Source: DASWJZ01 sp963739005 | GTDB lineage: Bacteria > Pseudomonadota > Alphaproteobacteria > Rhizobiales > Afifellaceae | Length of the DNA stretch: 64,000 nucleotides | NCBI GenBank assembly: GCA_963739005.1 | Contig: CAVTYQ010000001.1 | Coordinates: 124,001-188,000 of the forward strand | Direction: 5' to 3' | In this document: positions 32,045 through 41,313 of the stretch, piece after piece | How positions within the stretch are numbered: position 1 is the first letter of the stretch | Layout of the letters: every line of letters begins with the position of its first letter | Notes under the pieces: model-generated | Told to the model about the DNA's origin: nothing | What the model saw: the letters and a program-made list of their open reading frames with translations, nothing else | Databases searched by the model: none | Position numbers and translations under genes: made by a program

Positions 32045-32700
32045 TCCGAGGGGACGAGGAGCGACGCGTCGGGGGCTAACTTCTCGCCCTCGATCGCGAC
32101 TCGATTGCCGACGACCTTCGCGCGCCCGCCTGCGACGAGCTTCAGCGCCAACGGATAGAGGCGGTGCTCGATTTCGAGCACGCGCGCGGCGAGCGTCTCC
32201 GGCGTGTCGCTGGGCAGAACTGGCACGGCGCCCTGAGCGACGATCGGGCCGGTGTCCATCTCGGCCCGCACAAAATGCACCGTCGCGCCGTGCAGCCTGA
32301 CGCCGGCGGCGAGCGCGCGCGCATGCGTGTCGAGGCCGGGAAAGAGCGGCAGCAGGGAGGGGTGGATGTTCAGGATACGGTCGCGCCAAGCCTCGACGAA
32401 ACCCGCCGACAGGAGCCGCATGAAGCCGGCAAGGCAGATCAGCTCGATGCCCGCGCCGCGTAGCGCCGCATTGAGCTTTGCCTCGAACGCAGCCTTCGTT
32501 GCGAATTCGCGGCGGTCGAGGGGAGTGGTCGCGAGCCCCGCCTCGCGCGCAAAGGCAAGGCCCGGCGCATCGGGATTGTCCGAGGCGACGAGCGCGATCT
32601 CCGCGGGGTAGCGTGCATCCTTCGCAGCGGCGATCAACGCGGCGAGATTGCTGCCGCGCCCGGAGATGACGACGGCGGTCTTCTTCTTCGGCTCAGCCAT
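32041..32700 (-). CDS. purN: Phosphoribosylglycinamide formyltransferase PurN
   Basis: A 219-aa purine-pathway enzyme that formylates GAR using 10-formyl-THF. Motifs: VVISGRGSNLAALI (phosphate loop), LAGFMRLLSAGFVEAWRDRI, LNIHPSLLPLFPGLDTHARA (catalytic His and Asn region) and GATVHFVRAEMDTGPIVAQG (catalytic Asp). Start at 32700 overlaps the purM stop by eight bases (ATGGCTGA), so both are co-translated. Length is normal; a long upstream frame is antisense-like and rejected. Confidence 0.96.
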   Translation of the reverse strand: MAEPKKKTAVVISGRGSNLAALIAAAKDARYPAEIALVASDNPDAPGLAFAREAGLATTPLDRREFATKAAFEAKLNAALRGAGIELICLAGFMRLLSAGFVEAWRDRILNIHPSLLPLFPGLDTHARALAAGVRLHGATVHFVRAEMDTGPIVAQGAVPVLPSDTPETLAARVLEIEHRLYPLALKLVAGGRAKVVGNRVAIEGEKLAPDASLLVPSD

Positions 32701-33754
32701 CGAGAGCGAGCTTGCCGGTGAGCACGACGGCGTCGGTCTTCCGCGGCGCGATCCGGCCGAGCGTCGCCACCATCTCGCCGTGGCGCGCGAAGACGGCGGC
32801 CGCATCAGCTGCGGCATCCGGCGCGACAACTATCACCATGCCGATGCCGCAGTTGAAAGTGCGGAGCATCTCCGGCTGCGCAACGGATGCGGCGAGCCAG
32901 CGGAAGACAGGCGGCACGGCGATCGCCGAGAGGTTGATCTCCGCGGCAAGATCGGCAGGGAGCACGCGCGGCACGTTATCGACGAGCCCGCCGCCGGTGA
33001 TATGCGCGAGCGCCTTTACACCGCCCGTCTCGCGGATCGCGTCGAGGCAGGCGCGCACATAGATGCGGGTGGGTCGAAGCAGTGCCGCGCCAAGCTGCGT
33101 CTCCGGCTCGAACGGCGCGGGATCGGACCATGCGAGGCCGGATGTCTCGGCGACGCGGCGAACGAGCGAGAAGCCGTTCGAGTGGAGTCCTGAAGAGGCC
33201 AGACCGAGGACCACGTCGCCGGCTTCGACATCGCGCGGAAGGATCCGGTCGCGCTCGACGGCGCCGACCGCAAAGCCGGCAAGATCGTAGTCGCCCTTGG
33301 CGTAGAGCCCCGGCATCTCCGCCGTCTCGCCGCCAACGAGCGCCGCGCCGGCCATGCGGCAGCCTTCGGCAATGCCTTCGACGATTGTCGCAGCCGTCGC
33401 CACGTCGAGCGCGGAGGTGGCGAAGTAGTCGAGGAAGAAGAGCGGCTCGGCGCCTTGCACGACGAGGTCGTTGACGCACATGGCGACGAGATCGATGCCG
33501 ATCGTCCGGTGCTCGCCGCTTTCGATCGCAATCTTGAGCTTGGTGCCGACCCCGTCGGTCGTCGCCACCAGAACTGGGTCGCGGAAGCCGGCCGCCTTCG
33601 TGTCGAAGAGCGCGCCAAATCCGCCGAGACCGCCGAGCACGCCCGGGCGTTTCGTCGCCGCCGCCGCCGGCTTGATGCGCTCCACCAGGCCTATTCCGGC
33701 GTCGATGTCGACCCCCGCGTCGCGGTAGGTCAGGGTATTGCGTTCGTTCGGCAT
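32693..33754 (-). CDS. purM: Phosphoribosylformylglycinamidine cyclo-ligase PurM
   Basis: A 353-aa ATP-dependent enzyme that closes the imidazole ring (FGAM to AIR). Visible signatures: YRDAGVDIDAGIGLVERIKP, DGVGTKLKIAIESGEHRTIG, DLVAMCVNDLVVQGAEPLFF, LVGGETAEMPGLYAKGDYDL and LAHITGGGLVDNVPRVLP. It is the first gene of the purM-purN pair and is divergent from the CDP-alcohol phosphatidyltransferase gene. Complete and ordinary. Confidence 0.97.
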   Translation of the reverse strand: MPNERNTLTYRDAGVDIDAGIGLVERIKPAAAATKRPGVLGGLGGFGALFDTKAAGFRDPVLVATTDGVGTKLKIAIESGEHRTIGIDLVAMCVNDLVVQGAEPLFFLDYFATSALDVATAATIVEGIAEGCRMAGAALVGGETAEMPGLYAKGDYDLAGFAVGAVERDRILPRDVEAGDVVLGLASSGLHSNGFSLVRRVAETSGLAWSDPAPFEPETQLGAALLRPTRIYVRACLDAIRETGGVKALAHITGGGLVDNVPRVLPADLAAEINLSAIAVPPVFRWLAASVAQPEMLRTFNCGIGMVIVVAPDAAADAAAVFARHGEMVATLGRIAPRKTDAVVLTGKLALDG

Positions 33755-33867
33755 TGTGGCTAGCGCCTAGTGTGCCGGCGGGGGGATTGCAAGAACACTG
33801 GGCGTTTTCGTCGGCAGATGCGCCTTTCGTCCCTGTCCCGCGCACGCTGCTACGCCAGGTTCCGGTC

Positions 33868-34428
33868 TTGACCCTACCGAACTTCATCACAATCGCCCGC
33901 CTGATCGGCGTTCCGCTCATCGTATGGCTGATGATCGCGGACCGGTTTTTCGCGGCGGCGATGCTGTTCATCCTGGCCGGGCTCTCCGACGCCGCCGACG
34001 GGTTCATCGCCAAGCGCTTCGGCGCCACGTCGGAGCTTGGCGCCTATCTCGATCCGGTCGCCGACAAGGCGCTTCTCGTATCTGTCTTCGTAACGCTTGG
34101 GCTGAAGGGCGCTCTGCCGGCCTGGCTCATCGTGCTCGTGGTGAGCCGCGACCTCTTCATCATCGGCGCCATGCTCCTTGCCTATGTTCTTAGCAACCCG
34201 ATGGCGGTACACCCCCTCTGGGTGTCCAAGGTGAACACGGTGGCGCAGATCGTGCTGATAGCTTTCGTCCTCGGCGATCGCTCGGGCGTGACCGGATTCG
34301 GGCCGCTGATCGCCCCCGTGGTCATCATCGTCGCCGGGCTGACGGTGGCTTCCGCCGGCGCCTACCTCGTCGGGTGGCTCCGGCACATGGCCGGCGGGCC
34401 GGGCGAGGTCGGCCCGAGGCCGTCATGA
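33868..34428 (+). CDS. pgsA: CDP-alcohol phosphatidyltransferase, PgsA-like
   Basis: A 186-aa membrane enzyme with the CDP-alcohol signature DAADGFIAKRFGATSELGAY followed by LDPVADK, matching D(x2)DG(x2)A(K/R)...G(x3)D(x3)D. It most likely makes phosphatidylglycerol-phosphate, as its length equals that of PgsA; a second pgsA or cardiolipin-type role cannot be excluded. I use the TTG at 33868 (LTLPNFITIARLIG), preceded by AGGT, because the longer frame from 33754 runs over the purM promoter. The stop overlaps the start of the perM-like gene (ATGA). Confidence 0.82.
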   Translation: MTLPNFITIARLIGVPLIVWLMIADRFFAAAMLFILAGLSDAADGFIAKRFGATSELGAYLDPVADKALLVSVFVTLGLKGALPAWLIVLVVSRDLFIIGAMLLAYVLSNPMAVHPLWVSKVNTVAQIVLIAFVLGDRSGVTGFGPLIAPVVIIVAGLTVASAGAYLVGWLRHMAGGPGEVGPRPS

Positions 34429-35510
34429 ACCTTCGCGTACAGGCCGCGTTCTGGCTGGGAGCGCTCGTCTTCCTGCTCCTCTTCCTTTGGGTGTTCAGCG
34501 GGATCCTTCTGCCCTTCATCATGGGGATGGCGCTCGCCTATCTGCTCGACCCGATCGCCGACCGGCTGGAGCGGGCCGGGATGAGCCGCTTCTGGGCGAC
34601 GATCACGATCGTCGTTCTCTCGGTGCTGGTCTTTGCGCTCCTCGCGCTGATCGGCATCCCGCTTCTCGTGGGTCAGCTCTCCGCCTTCCTGGAGAAGCTT
34701 CCAGACTATGCTGAGGAGTTGCAGGCGCTCGGGAACCGCTTTTTCGAGACCCGCATCGGACAATATTTCCAGACCCAGAGCGACAGCACCAGCGTCAGCC
34801 AGATCGTGACGCAAGCCGTATCCTGGGTGACAACGCTGCTGGCATCGGTGTGGGCGGGCGGGCAAGCGCTGATCAGCGTCATCAGCCTCGCCGTCGTCAC
34901 GCCGGTCGTCGCCTTCTATCTGCTCTACGACTGGGACCGGATGATCGGGCGGATCGATGCGCTGCTGCCGCGCGAGCATGCCGAGACGATCCGGGCGCTC
35001 GGCCGCGACATCAACGACGCGATCGGCGGCTTCATCCGCGGGCAGGGCGCCGTCTGCCTGCTGCTCGGTCTTTTCTATGCGATCTCGCTCACCGTGGTCG
35101 GGCTGAATTTCGGCTTTCTGATCGGCTCGCTCGCCGGCGTGATCAGCTTCATCCCGTATGTCGGTTCCATCGTCGGCTTCTTCCTCTCGGTCGGCGTGGC
35201 GCTGGTGCAGTTCTGGCCCGACTGGATATGGATCGGCGTGGTGGTCGCCGTATTCGTGGTCGGCCAGTTCCTGGAAGGCAACATCCTGCAGCCGCGCCTC
35301 GTCGGGTCGTCGATCGGCGTGCACCCGGTGTGGCTGATGTTCGCGCTCTTCGCCTTCGGGTCGCTTTTTGGTTTTGTCGGCGTGCTTCTTGCCGTACCGG
35401 TCACGGCGGCGATCGGCGTGCTCGTGCGTTTCGCCGTCGCGCGCTATCGGCTGAGTGCTCTCTACCTCGAACGGGGTGACGGTCCGCCGACGGACCGCCT
35501 GCTCAAGTGA
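34425..35510 (+). CDS. AI-2E family transporter (PerM type)
   Basis: A 361-aa inner-membrane protein of the AI-2 exporter/PerM superfamily, with about eight helices, the helical hairpin about 100-150 and the conserved C-terminal block (GFLIGSLAGVISFIPYVGSI, then VGQFLEGNILQPRLVGSSIG). In Hyphomicrobiales it lies directly before hdaA, as here, where the hdaA GTG overlaps its stop. Transported substrate is unknown; the family name does not prove an AI-2 role. Confidence 0.88.
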   Translation: MNLRVQAAFWLGALVFLLLFLWVFSGILLPFIMGMALAYLLDPIADRLERAGMSRFWATITIVVLSVLVFALLALIGIPLLVGQLSAFLEKLPDYAEELQALGNRFFETRIGQYFQTQSDSTSVSQIVTQAVSWVTTLLASVWAGGQALISVISLAVVTPVVAFYLLYDWDRMIGRIDALLPREHAETIRALGRDINDAIGGFIRGQGAVCLLLGLFYAISLTVVGLNFGFLIGSLAGVISFIPYVGSIVGFFLSVGVALVQFWPDWIWIGVVVAVFVVGQFLEGNILQPRLVGSSIGVHPVWLMFALFAFGSLFGFVGVLLAVPVTAAIGVLVRFAVARYRLSALYLERGDGPPTDRLLK

Positions 35511-36214
35511 CCGTGCCGGCCCCGACGCAACTGCCTCTTGTCTTGCCGCACGCGCCGAGCCTCGGGCGCGACGACTTCATGCCGGGCGCATCGAACAGCG
35601 CGGCATTGAAGCTGATCGAAACCTGGCCCGACTGGCCTTCGCCGGCGGTCCTGCTGACCGGCCCATCGGGATCCGGAAAGACGCATCTCGCGCACATCTG
35701 GGCGGCGCGCGCCGAAGCGGCAATCGTCGCGGCGGGGGCGCTTCGCGCCGACGAGCCGCTTCCGCTCGTGGCCGGCGGCTCTGTCGTGGTGGAGGACGTT
35801 GGCGCGGACGCGGTGCCGGAAGCGGCGCTCTTCCATCTCTTCAACAGCGTCCGCGAGCGCGGCGGTTCGCTCCTAATCACCGCCCGAACCCGTGCGGAGG
35901 ACTGGCGCGTCTTGCTTAAGGATTTGCGCTCGCGTCTGAGGCTGGCGACGCCAGTCGCGCTCGGTGCGCCGGAGGACGCGCTTCTTCGGCAGGTGCTTGT
36001 TAAGCTTTTCGCCGACCGGCAGCTCCTCGTCGATAAGCCCGTCATCGACTATCTCGTCGCCCGGATGGAGCGGTCGCTGAGCGCTGCGGCTCAGCTGGTA
36101 GACGCGCTCGACCAGGCCGGGCTCTCGGCCGGCCGGCGGATCACCCGCCCAATGGCTGCCGAAATCCTGGCGCAAGCGCCGGAGGGGCCGGAAGAGTTTG
36201 CGGATCAGCAATAA
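35507..36214 (+). CDS. hdaA: DnaA-homologue regulator of replication, HdaA/Hda type
   Basis: A 235-aa protein with the AAA+ part of DnaA and no DNA-binding domain IV. N-terminal clamp-binding-like TQLPLVLP, Walker A LLTGPSGSGKTHLAHIW, Walker B region SVVVEDVGAD, sensor I LLITARTRAEDW and C-terminal lid MERSLSAAAQLVDALDQAGL. In Caulobacter HdaA, with the clamp, stimulates ATP hydrolysis by DnaA and limits re-initiation. It starts with GTG inside the upstream stop and is followed by ppk, the usual order. Confidence 0.88.
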   Translation: MTVPAPTQLPLVLPHAPSLGRDDFMPGASNSAALKLIETWPDWPSPAVLLTGPSGSGKTHLAHIWAARAEAAIVAAGALRADEPLPLVAGGSVVVEDVGADAVPEAALFHLFNSVRERGGSLLITARTRAEDWRVLLKDLRSRLRLATPVALGAPEDALLRQVLVKLFADRQLLVDKPVIDYLVARMERSLSAAAQLVDALDQAGLSAGRRITRPMAAEILAQAPEGPEEFADQQ

Positions 36215-36271
36215 CTGTCATCATAATGATAAACCGCCGGCCGAAGAGAAGGCACGGTTGGGGCCAATATC

Positions 36272-38470
36272 GTGAGTGAAGCTGCTGCAAAAATCCCGTT
36301 GCCTCAGGCTGTTGAGGCGTCCCGCGTCCTTCGGCTCGACCCGGAGCTCGCGGAGAGCCCGGCGCGCTTCATCAATCGCGAGATTTCGTGGCTGGAGTTC
36401 AATCGGCGTGTGCTGGAGGAATCGGAGAACCCGCATCATCCGGCGCTCGAGCGGCTGCGCTTCCTTTCGATCTCGGGAAACAACCTCGACGAATTCATGA
36501 TGGTGCGCGTCGCCGGCCTCGCCGGTCAGGCGCGCGAGCTGATTGCCACGCGGAGCGACGACGGGCTCTCGCCCGCCGAGCAGCTTCGCGCCATCGACGC
36601 CAAAGTAAGCGAGCTGGTGCTGCAGCAGCACGCCAACTGGAAGACGCTGCGGGAGGAGCTTGCCAAGGCCGGCATCCTCATCGTCGCGACGGATGCGTTG
36701 AGCGCGGAGGATCTCGGCTGGCTCGAAGGCCATTTCCTCGATTCGATCTTCCCGGTGCTGACGCCGCTTGCGATCGACCCGGCGCACCCGTTTCCGTTCA
36801 TTCCCAATCTCGGCTTCACGCTGGCGCTGCAGCTCGCCGGCACGAAGGGCCGGACAATGCAGGCGCTCTTGCGCTTTCCGCTCAGCCTCGAGCGCTTCAT
36901 CCAGGTGCCGCGCAAGGCGGACACGGACCCGCTCCGCTTCGTGCTCCTCGAAGACGTCGCCGGGCTGTTCATCCCGCGGCTCTTCCCCGGCTATCAGGTG
37001 AGCGGCAAGGGAGCCTTCCGGCTGGTCCGCGATTCCGACATCGAGGTGGAGGAAGAGGCGGAAGACCTCGTGCGCTTCTTTGAGCGTGCACTGAAGCAGC
37101 GACGGCGCGGCCTGGTGATCCGGCTGGAGATCGAAGAGGGGATGCCGGAGACGCTGCGCGCGCTGGTGCAGCGGGCGCTCGCGGTCTCGGACGCGGAGGT
37201 GCAGATCATTCCGGGCATGCTCGGCATCGAATCGGTGTCGCAGCTTGTGAGCATCGATCGGCCCGACCTGAAGTTCGAGCCCTACACGCCGCGCTTTCCG
37301 GAGCGCATCCGCGAGCATGCCGGCGACTGCTTCGCGGCGATCCGGCAGAAGGACATCATCGTCCACCATCCCTACGAGTCGTTCGACGTGGTGGTGCAGT
37401 TCCTGCGTCAGGCCGCGCTCGATCCAGACGTCGTGGCGATCAAACAGACGCTCTACCGGACCTCCAACGATTCGCCCATCGTGAAGGCGCTAATCGAGGC
37501 GGCGGAGGCTGGGAAGTCCGTGACCGCGCTCGTCGAGCTCAAGGCGCGCTTCGACGAGGAGGCGAACATCCGCTGGGCGCGTGACCTCGAACGCGCCGGC
37601 GCGCAGGTCGTCTATGGCTTCATCGAGCTCAAGACCCACGCCAAGCTGTCGCAGGTCGTGCGCCGCGAAGGGGGCGGGCTGGCGAGCTACGTGCACGTCG
37701 GCACCGGCAACTACCACCCGCAGACCGCGCGCATCTACACCGACCTCAGCTACTTCACCGCCGATCCGGTCCTCGCGCGTGACGTGGCGCGCGTGTTCAA
37801 TTTCATCACCGGCTATGCCCCGCCGCAGGACCTGAAGCGCATCGCCGTGTCGCCCTACACGATGCGTCCGCGCATCCTGGAGCACATCGAGGCGGAGATC
37901 GCGTATGCGCAGGCCGGCCGGCCTGCGCGCATCTGGATGAAGCTGAATGCGCTCGTCGATCGCGAGATCATCGACGCGCTTTACCGCGCGAGCCAGGCCG
38001 GCGTCGGCGTCGACCTCGTGGTGCGCGGCATCTGCTGCCTCAGACCGCAGGTGCCCGGGCTCTCCGACAATATCCACGTGAAGTCGATCGTCGGGCGCTT
38101 CCTGGAGCATTCGCGCATCCTATGCTTCGGCAACGGACATGGGCTCCCCTCCGAGGAGGCGATCGTCTATATCGGCTCCGCCGACATGATGCCGCGCAAC
38201 CTCGATCGGCGGGTGGAAACCATCGTGCAGCTCGTCAACCCGACCGTCCACATGCAGGTGCTCGATCAGATCATGGTCGCGAATTTCCGCGACAACGAGC
38301 AGAGCTGGGAGGTGCTGCCCGATGGGACATCGCGGCGGATTCGGCTGAAGGAGGGCGAGGAGCCGTTCAACGCGCATCGCTATTTCATGACGAATCCGAG
38401 CCTCTCCGGCCGGGGCCGGTCGCTGAAGTCGTCCTCACCGCGTGCCTTCTCGCCGCTCCCCCGCGGCTGA
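36272..38470 (+). CDS. ppk: Polyphosphate kinase 1
   Basis: A 732-aa enzyme that polymerises the gamma phosphate of ATP to polyphosphate and runs in reverse. N-domain: FINREISWLEFNRRVLEESE, FLSISGNNLDEFMMVRVAGL; the two catalytic phospholipase-D-like domains show VDLVVRGICCLRPQVPGLSD (basic) and HVGTGNYHPQTARIYTDLSY with the phospho-histidine region LKTHAKLSQVVRREG. It starts at a GTG. The 3' end overlaps the ppx GTG by 29 bases; the two act antagonistically on polyphosphate. Confidence 0.96.
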   Translation: MSEAAAKIPLPQAVEASRVLRLDPELAESPARFINREISWLEFNRRVLEESENPHHPALERLRFLSISGNNLDEFMMVRVAGLAGQARELIATRSDDGLSPAEQLRAIDAKVSELVLQQHANWKTLREELAKAGILIVATDALSAEDLGWLEGHFLDSIFPVLTPLAIDPAHPFPFIPNLGFTLALQLAGTKGRTMQALLRFPLSLERFIQVPRKADTDPLRFVLLEDVAGLFIPRLFPGYQVSGKGAFRLVRDSDIEVEEEAEDLVRFFERALKQRRRGLVIRLEIEEGMPETLRALVQRALAVSDAEVQIIPGMLGIESVSQLVSIDRPDLKFEPYTPRFPERIREHAGDCFAAIRQKDIIVHHPYESFDVVVQFLRQAALDPDVVAIKQTLYRTSNDSPIVKALIEAAEAGKSVTALVELKARFDEEANIRWARDLERAGAQVVYGFIELKTHAKLSQVVRREGGGLASYVHVGTGNYHPQTARIYTDLSYFTADPVLARDVARVFNFITGYAPPQDLKRIAVSPYTMRPRILEHIEAEIAYAQAGRPARIWMKLNALVDREIIDALYRASQAGVGVDLVVRGICCLRPQVPGLSDNIHVKSIVGRFLEHSRILCFGNGHGLPSEEAIVYIGSADMMPRNLDRRVETIVQLVNPTVHMQVLDQIMVANFRDNEQSWEVLPDGTSRRIRLKEGEEPFNAHRYFMTNPSLSGRGRSLKSSSPRAFSPLPRG

Positions 38471-39974
38471 GCCGCCCGCTCTCGGCCGCATTCCGGGACG
38501 CGGCCCGATCGGCGTAATCGACATCGGGTCGAACTCGGTGCGTCTCGTCGTCTACGAGGGCCTGGCGCGTTCGCCGACGCCGCTCTTCAACGAGAAGATC
38601 CTGGCCGGGCTCGGCGCCGGCGTCGCCGAATCGGGGCGGCTTGGCGCCGACGCCACGGAAAAGACCCGGGCGGCGCTTCGACGCTTCACGGCGCTCGCGC
38701 GGCAGATGGACGTCGAGGAGCTCGAGGTCGTCGCCACGGCGGCGACGCGCGAGGCCAAGGACGGGCCGCAGTTCATCGCCGAGGTCGAAGCGATCTGCGG
38801 CGTGAAGGTCAAGGTTCTCTCCGGCACGGAAGAAGCGCGGATGGCGGCGCTCGGCGTCGTCGCCGGCTTCGAGCATCCGGACGGGGTGGCCGGCGACCTT
38901 GGCGGCGGCAGCCTGGAGCTGACCGACGTCGCCGGGCGCCAGGTCGGCAAGGGTGAGAGCCTGCCGCTCGGCGGTCTCCGACTTCAGGCCGATGCCAAGG
39001 GGTCGCTCAAGACCGCCCGCGATCTGACACGCAAGGCGCTCGATCAGTCCGACGCTATCACCCGCCTCAAAGGCCGGGTGTTCTATGCGATCGGGGGGAC
39101 CTGGCGGTCGCTTGCGCGGCTCCACATGCACGACAGCGGCTATCCGCTCCACGTCATGCACGAATACCAGATGGATCCCGACGAGCTCGACGACTTCCTG
39201 AAAGTGTTGATCCGCGGGCCGCTCGACCAGGTGCCGGGCATCGCGGTCGTGTCGAAGCAGCGCCAGGCGCTCTTGCCTTACGGCGCCGTTGTCCTGTCGG
39301 AACTCATCAAGTTGGGGAAGCCGGGCTCGGTGACGATTTCCGCGCTCGGCCTTCGCGAAGGCCTGCTCTACGGCAAGCTCTCCGCCAAGGAGCAGCAGGT
39401 CGATCCGCTGCTCTCGGCCGCCTCCGAGCTCAACGTGCTGCGCTCGCGCTCGCCGGCGCATGGCGAGGAGCTGATTCCGTGGACGGCGCAGGCCATGGCG
39501 GTGCTCGGCCTTGAGGAGACCGAAGAGGAGAAGCGGCTTCGCGCCGCAGCTTGCCTGCTCGCCGATATCGGCTGGCGCGCGCATCCCGACTATCGCGGCG
39601 TGCAGAGCCTGAACATCATCACCAACGCGGCCTTCGTCGGCATCGACCATCCGGGCCGCGCCTATCTGGCGCTCGCCATCTACTACCGCCACGCCGGCCT
39701 CTCGGAGGAGGACCTTGGCGCGGGCCTTCGTGAGCTTGCGCCGCTCCGCTACCGGGAGAGCGCGCGCGCTTTGGCCGGCGCGTTCCGCGTCGCCTATCTC
39801 GTATCGGGTGCGGTTGAGGGCGTGCTGCCGAAGACGACGCTTCGCCGTGCCGGCGACAAGGTCGAGCTGGTGCTGCCGGCGGGGCTCGCCGAACTCCGCG
39901 GCGCGCGACTCGATAGCCGCATGCGTCAGTTCGCGGCGCTCGGCGGCCTCGGCTTCGCGGTGGTCTCCGAATAG
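38442..39974 (+). CDS. ppx: Exopolyphosphatase, Ppx/GppA family
   Basis: A 510-aa enzyme that removes phosphate from polyphosphate ends. The ASKHA-fold signatures are clear: IGVIDIGSNSVRLVVYEGLA (phosphate 1), VVATAATREAKDGPQFIAEV, LSGTEEARMAALGVVAGF and GVAGDLGGGSLELTDVAG (phosphate 2), and an HD-like C-terminal region (LLADIGWRAHPDYRGVQSLN). It overlaps ppk, so both are made from one message. rnd converges on it from the other strand. Confidence 0.95.
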   Translation: MPSRRSPAAEPPALGRIPGRGPIGVIDIGSNSVRLVVYEGLARSPTPLFNEKILAGLGAGVAESGRLGADATEKTRAALRRFTALARQMDVEELEVVATAATREAKDGPQFIAEVEAICGVKVKVLSGTEEARMAALGVVAGFEHPDGVAGDLGGGSLELTDVAGRQVGKGESLPLGGLRLQADAKGSLKTARDLTRKALDQSDAITRLKGRVFYAIGGTWRSLARLHMHDSGYPLHVMHEYQMDPDELDDFLKVLIRGPLDQVPGIAVVSKQRQALLPYGAVVLSELIKLGKPGSVTISALGLREGLLYGKLSAKEQQVDPLLSAASELNVLRSRSPAHGEELIPWTAQAMAVLGLEETEEEKRLRAAACLLADIGWRAHPDYRGVQSLNIITNAAFVGIDHPGRAYLALAIYYRHAGLSEEDLGAGLRELAPLRYRESARALAGAFRVAYLVSGAVEGVLPKTTLRRAGDKVELVLPAGLAELRGARLDSRMRQFAALGGLGFAVVSE

Positions 39975-39982
39975 AGCCGGAG

Positions 39983-41179
39983 CTACTCGGCCGCAATGTC
40001 GGTCGCGCGGTCGACTGAGATTGCGACCACGCCACGGCGCGACATGGAAAGCGCCAGCTCGCCATGCTTCAGCGCCAGCGCCTGCTCGCCGAAGAGCTGG
40101 CGGCGCCAGCCCTTGAGAGCCGCCACGTCGGCGTGGTCATCGGCGGCTATCCGCTCCAGGTCCTCGGTCGACGCTATGATGCGCGCGGCGACGCCTTGTT
40201 CTTCCGCGACCATTTTCAGAAGCACCTTCAGAAGCTCGGCGGCAGCGCTCGAATGCTCCGGCGCGGGACGCGGGCGCGGCACGCGCGGCAGCGCGCTCTC
40301 CGGCATCTCGAACACGCTCTCGACCGTCGCCAAGATGGCGCGTCCGACGCTCGAACGCTCAAAGCCCTTCGGGATCGTGCGCAGCCGGCCGAGCGCCTCC
40401 ACGTCGCGCGGCTGCTGCAGCGCGACCTCGTAGATCGCATCGTCCTTCAAGACGCGGCCGCGCGGCACGTCGCGGCTTTGAGCCTCGCGCTCGCGCCATG
40501 CGGCGAGCGCCTGCAGGATGGCGAGCTGGCGCGGCTTCTTGACCCTGAGCTTCAGCCGCTGCCAGGCGTCCTCCGGGTGCGTGCGGTAGGTATTGACGTC
40601 GGTCAGCACCGCCATCTCCTCGTCGAGCCAAGTCGTCCGCTCCTGCTCGGCGAGCTGGGCGGAGAGCGAGAGGTAGATGTCGCGAAGGTGGGTGACGTCG
40701 GAGACCGCGTAGGCGGTCTGCTTTGCCGAGAGCGGTCGGTGCGACCAGTCGGTGAAGCGCGAGGACTTGTCGATCTGGTCGCCGGTCACGCGGAAGACGA
40801 GCTGGTCGTAGCTCACCTGGTCGCCGTAGCCGCAGACCATCGCCGCGATCTGCGAGTCGAAGAGCGGATGCGGGACGGCGCCGGCCTGCTTCACGAAAAT
40901 CTCGATGTCCTGGCGCGCCGCGTGGAAGACCTTGACCACGCGTTCGTCGGCCATCAGGCGGTAGAAGGGCGCAAGGTCGATGCCGTCGGCGAGCGGATCG
41001 ATGATCGCGGCTTCGCCCGGCCCGGCCATCTGGATCAGGCAGAGCTGCGCCCAGAAAGTGCTCTCGCGCATGAATTCGGTATCGACGGTGACGAAGGGCG
41101 CCTTGGCGAGGCGGTCGCAGAGGGCGGAGAGGGCCGCCGTGTCGGTGATGATTTCGTGTTCGGTAGCTTCACTATGCAT
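39983..41179 (-). CDS. rnd: Ribonuclease D
   Basis: A 398-aa 3'-5' exoribonuclease. The DEDDy exonuclease domain shows FVTVDTEFMRESTFWAQLCL (D-E), VVKVFHAARQDIEIFVKQAG (D) and SAKQTAYAVSDVTHLRDIYL (Y and D). One HRDC domain is seen at about 210-290 (AWREREAQSRDVPRGRVLKD) and a second weaker one further on. It trims tRNA and other stable RNA ends. Start taken at 41179; the longer frame has no support. Divergent from aspS. Confidence 0.94.
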   Translation of the reverse strand: MHSEATEHEIITDTAALSALCDRLAKAPFVTVDTEFMRESTFWAQLCLIQMAGPGEAAIIDPLADGIDLAPFYRLMADERVVKVFHAARQDIEIFVKQAGAVPHPLFDSQIAAMVCGYGDQVSYDQLVFRVTGDQIDKSSRFTDWSHRPLSAKQTAYAVSDVTHLRDIYLSLSAQLAEQERTTWLDEEMAVLTDVNTYRTHPEDAWQRLKLRVKKPRQLAILQALAAWREREAQSRDVPRGRVLKDDAIYEVALQQPRDVEALGRLRTIPKGFERSSVGRAILATVESVFEMPESALPRVPRPRPAPEHSSAAAELLKVLLKMVAEEQGVAARIIASTEDLERIAADDHADVAALKGWRRQLFGEQALALKHGELALSMSRRGVVAISVDRATDIAAE

Positions 41180-41313
41180 ATGCGCCGTATAGCGAATGCT
41201 GCGCGAACTGTCCTCCCGAAATGGCCGCGCCGCGGCCGACCTTGACACTTTTCCGGGCTTCTGCGCTTGTCCGCGCGGTTTCCCCGCACCCGCAACCAGG
41301 ATCGCTGACGAAG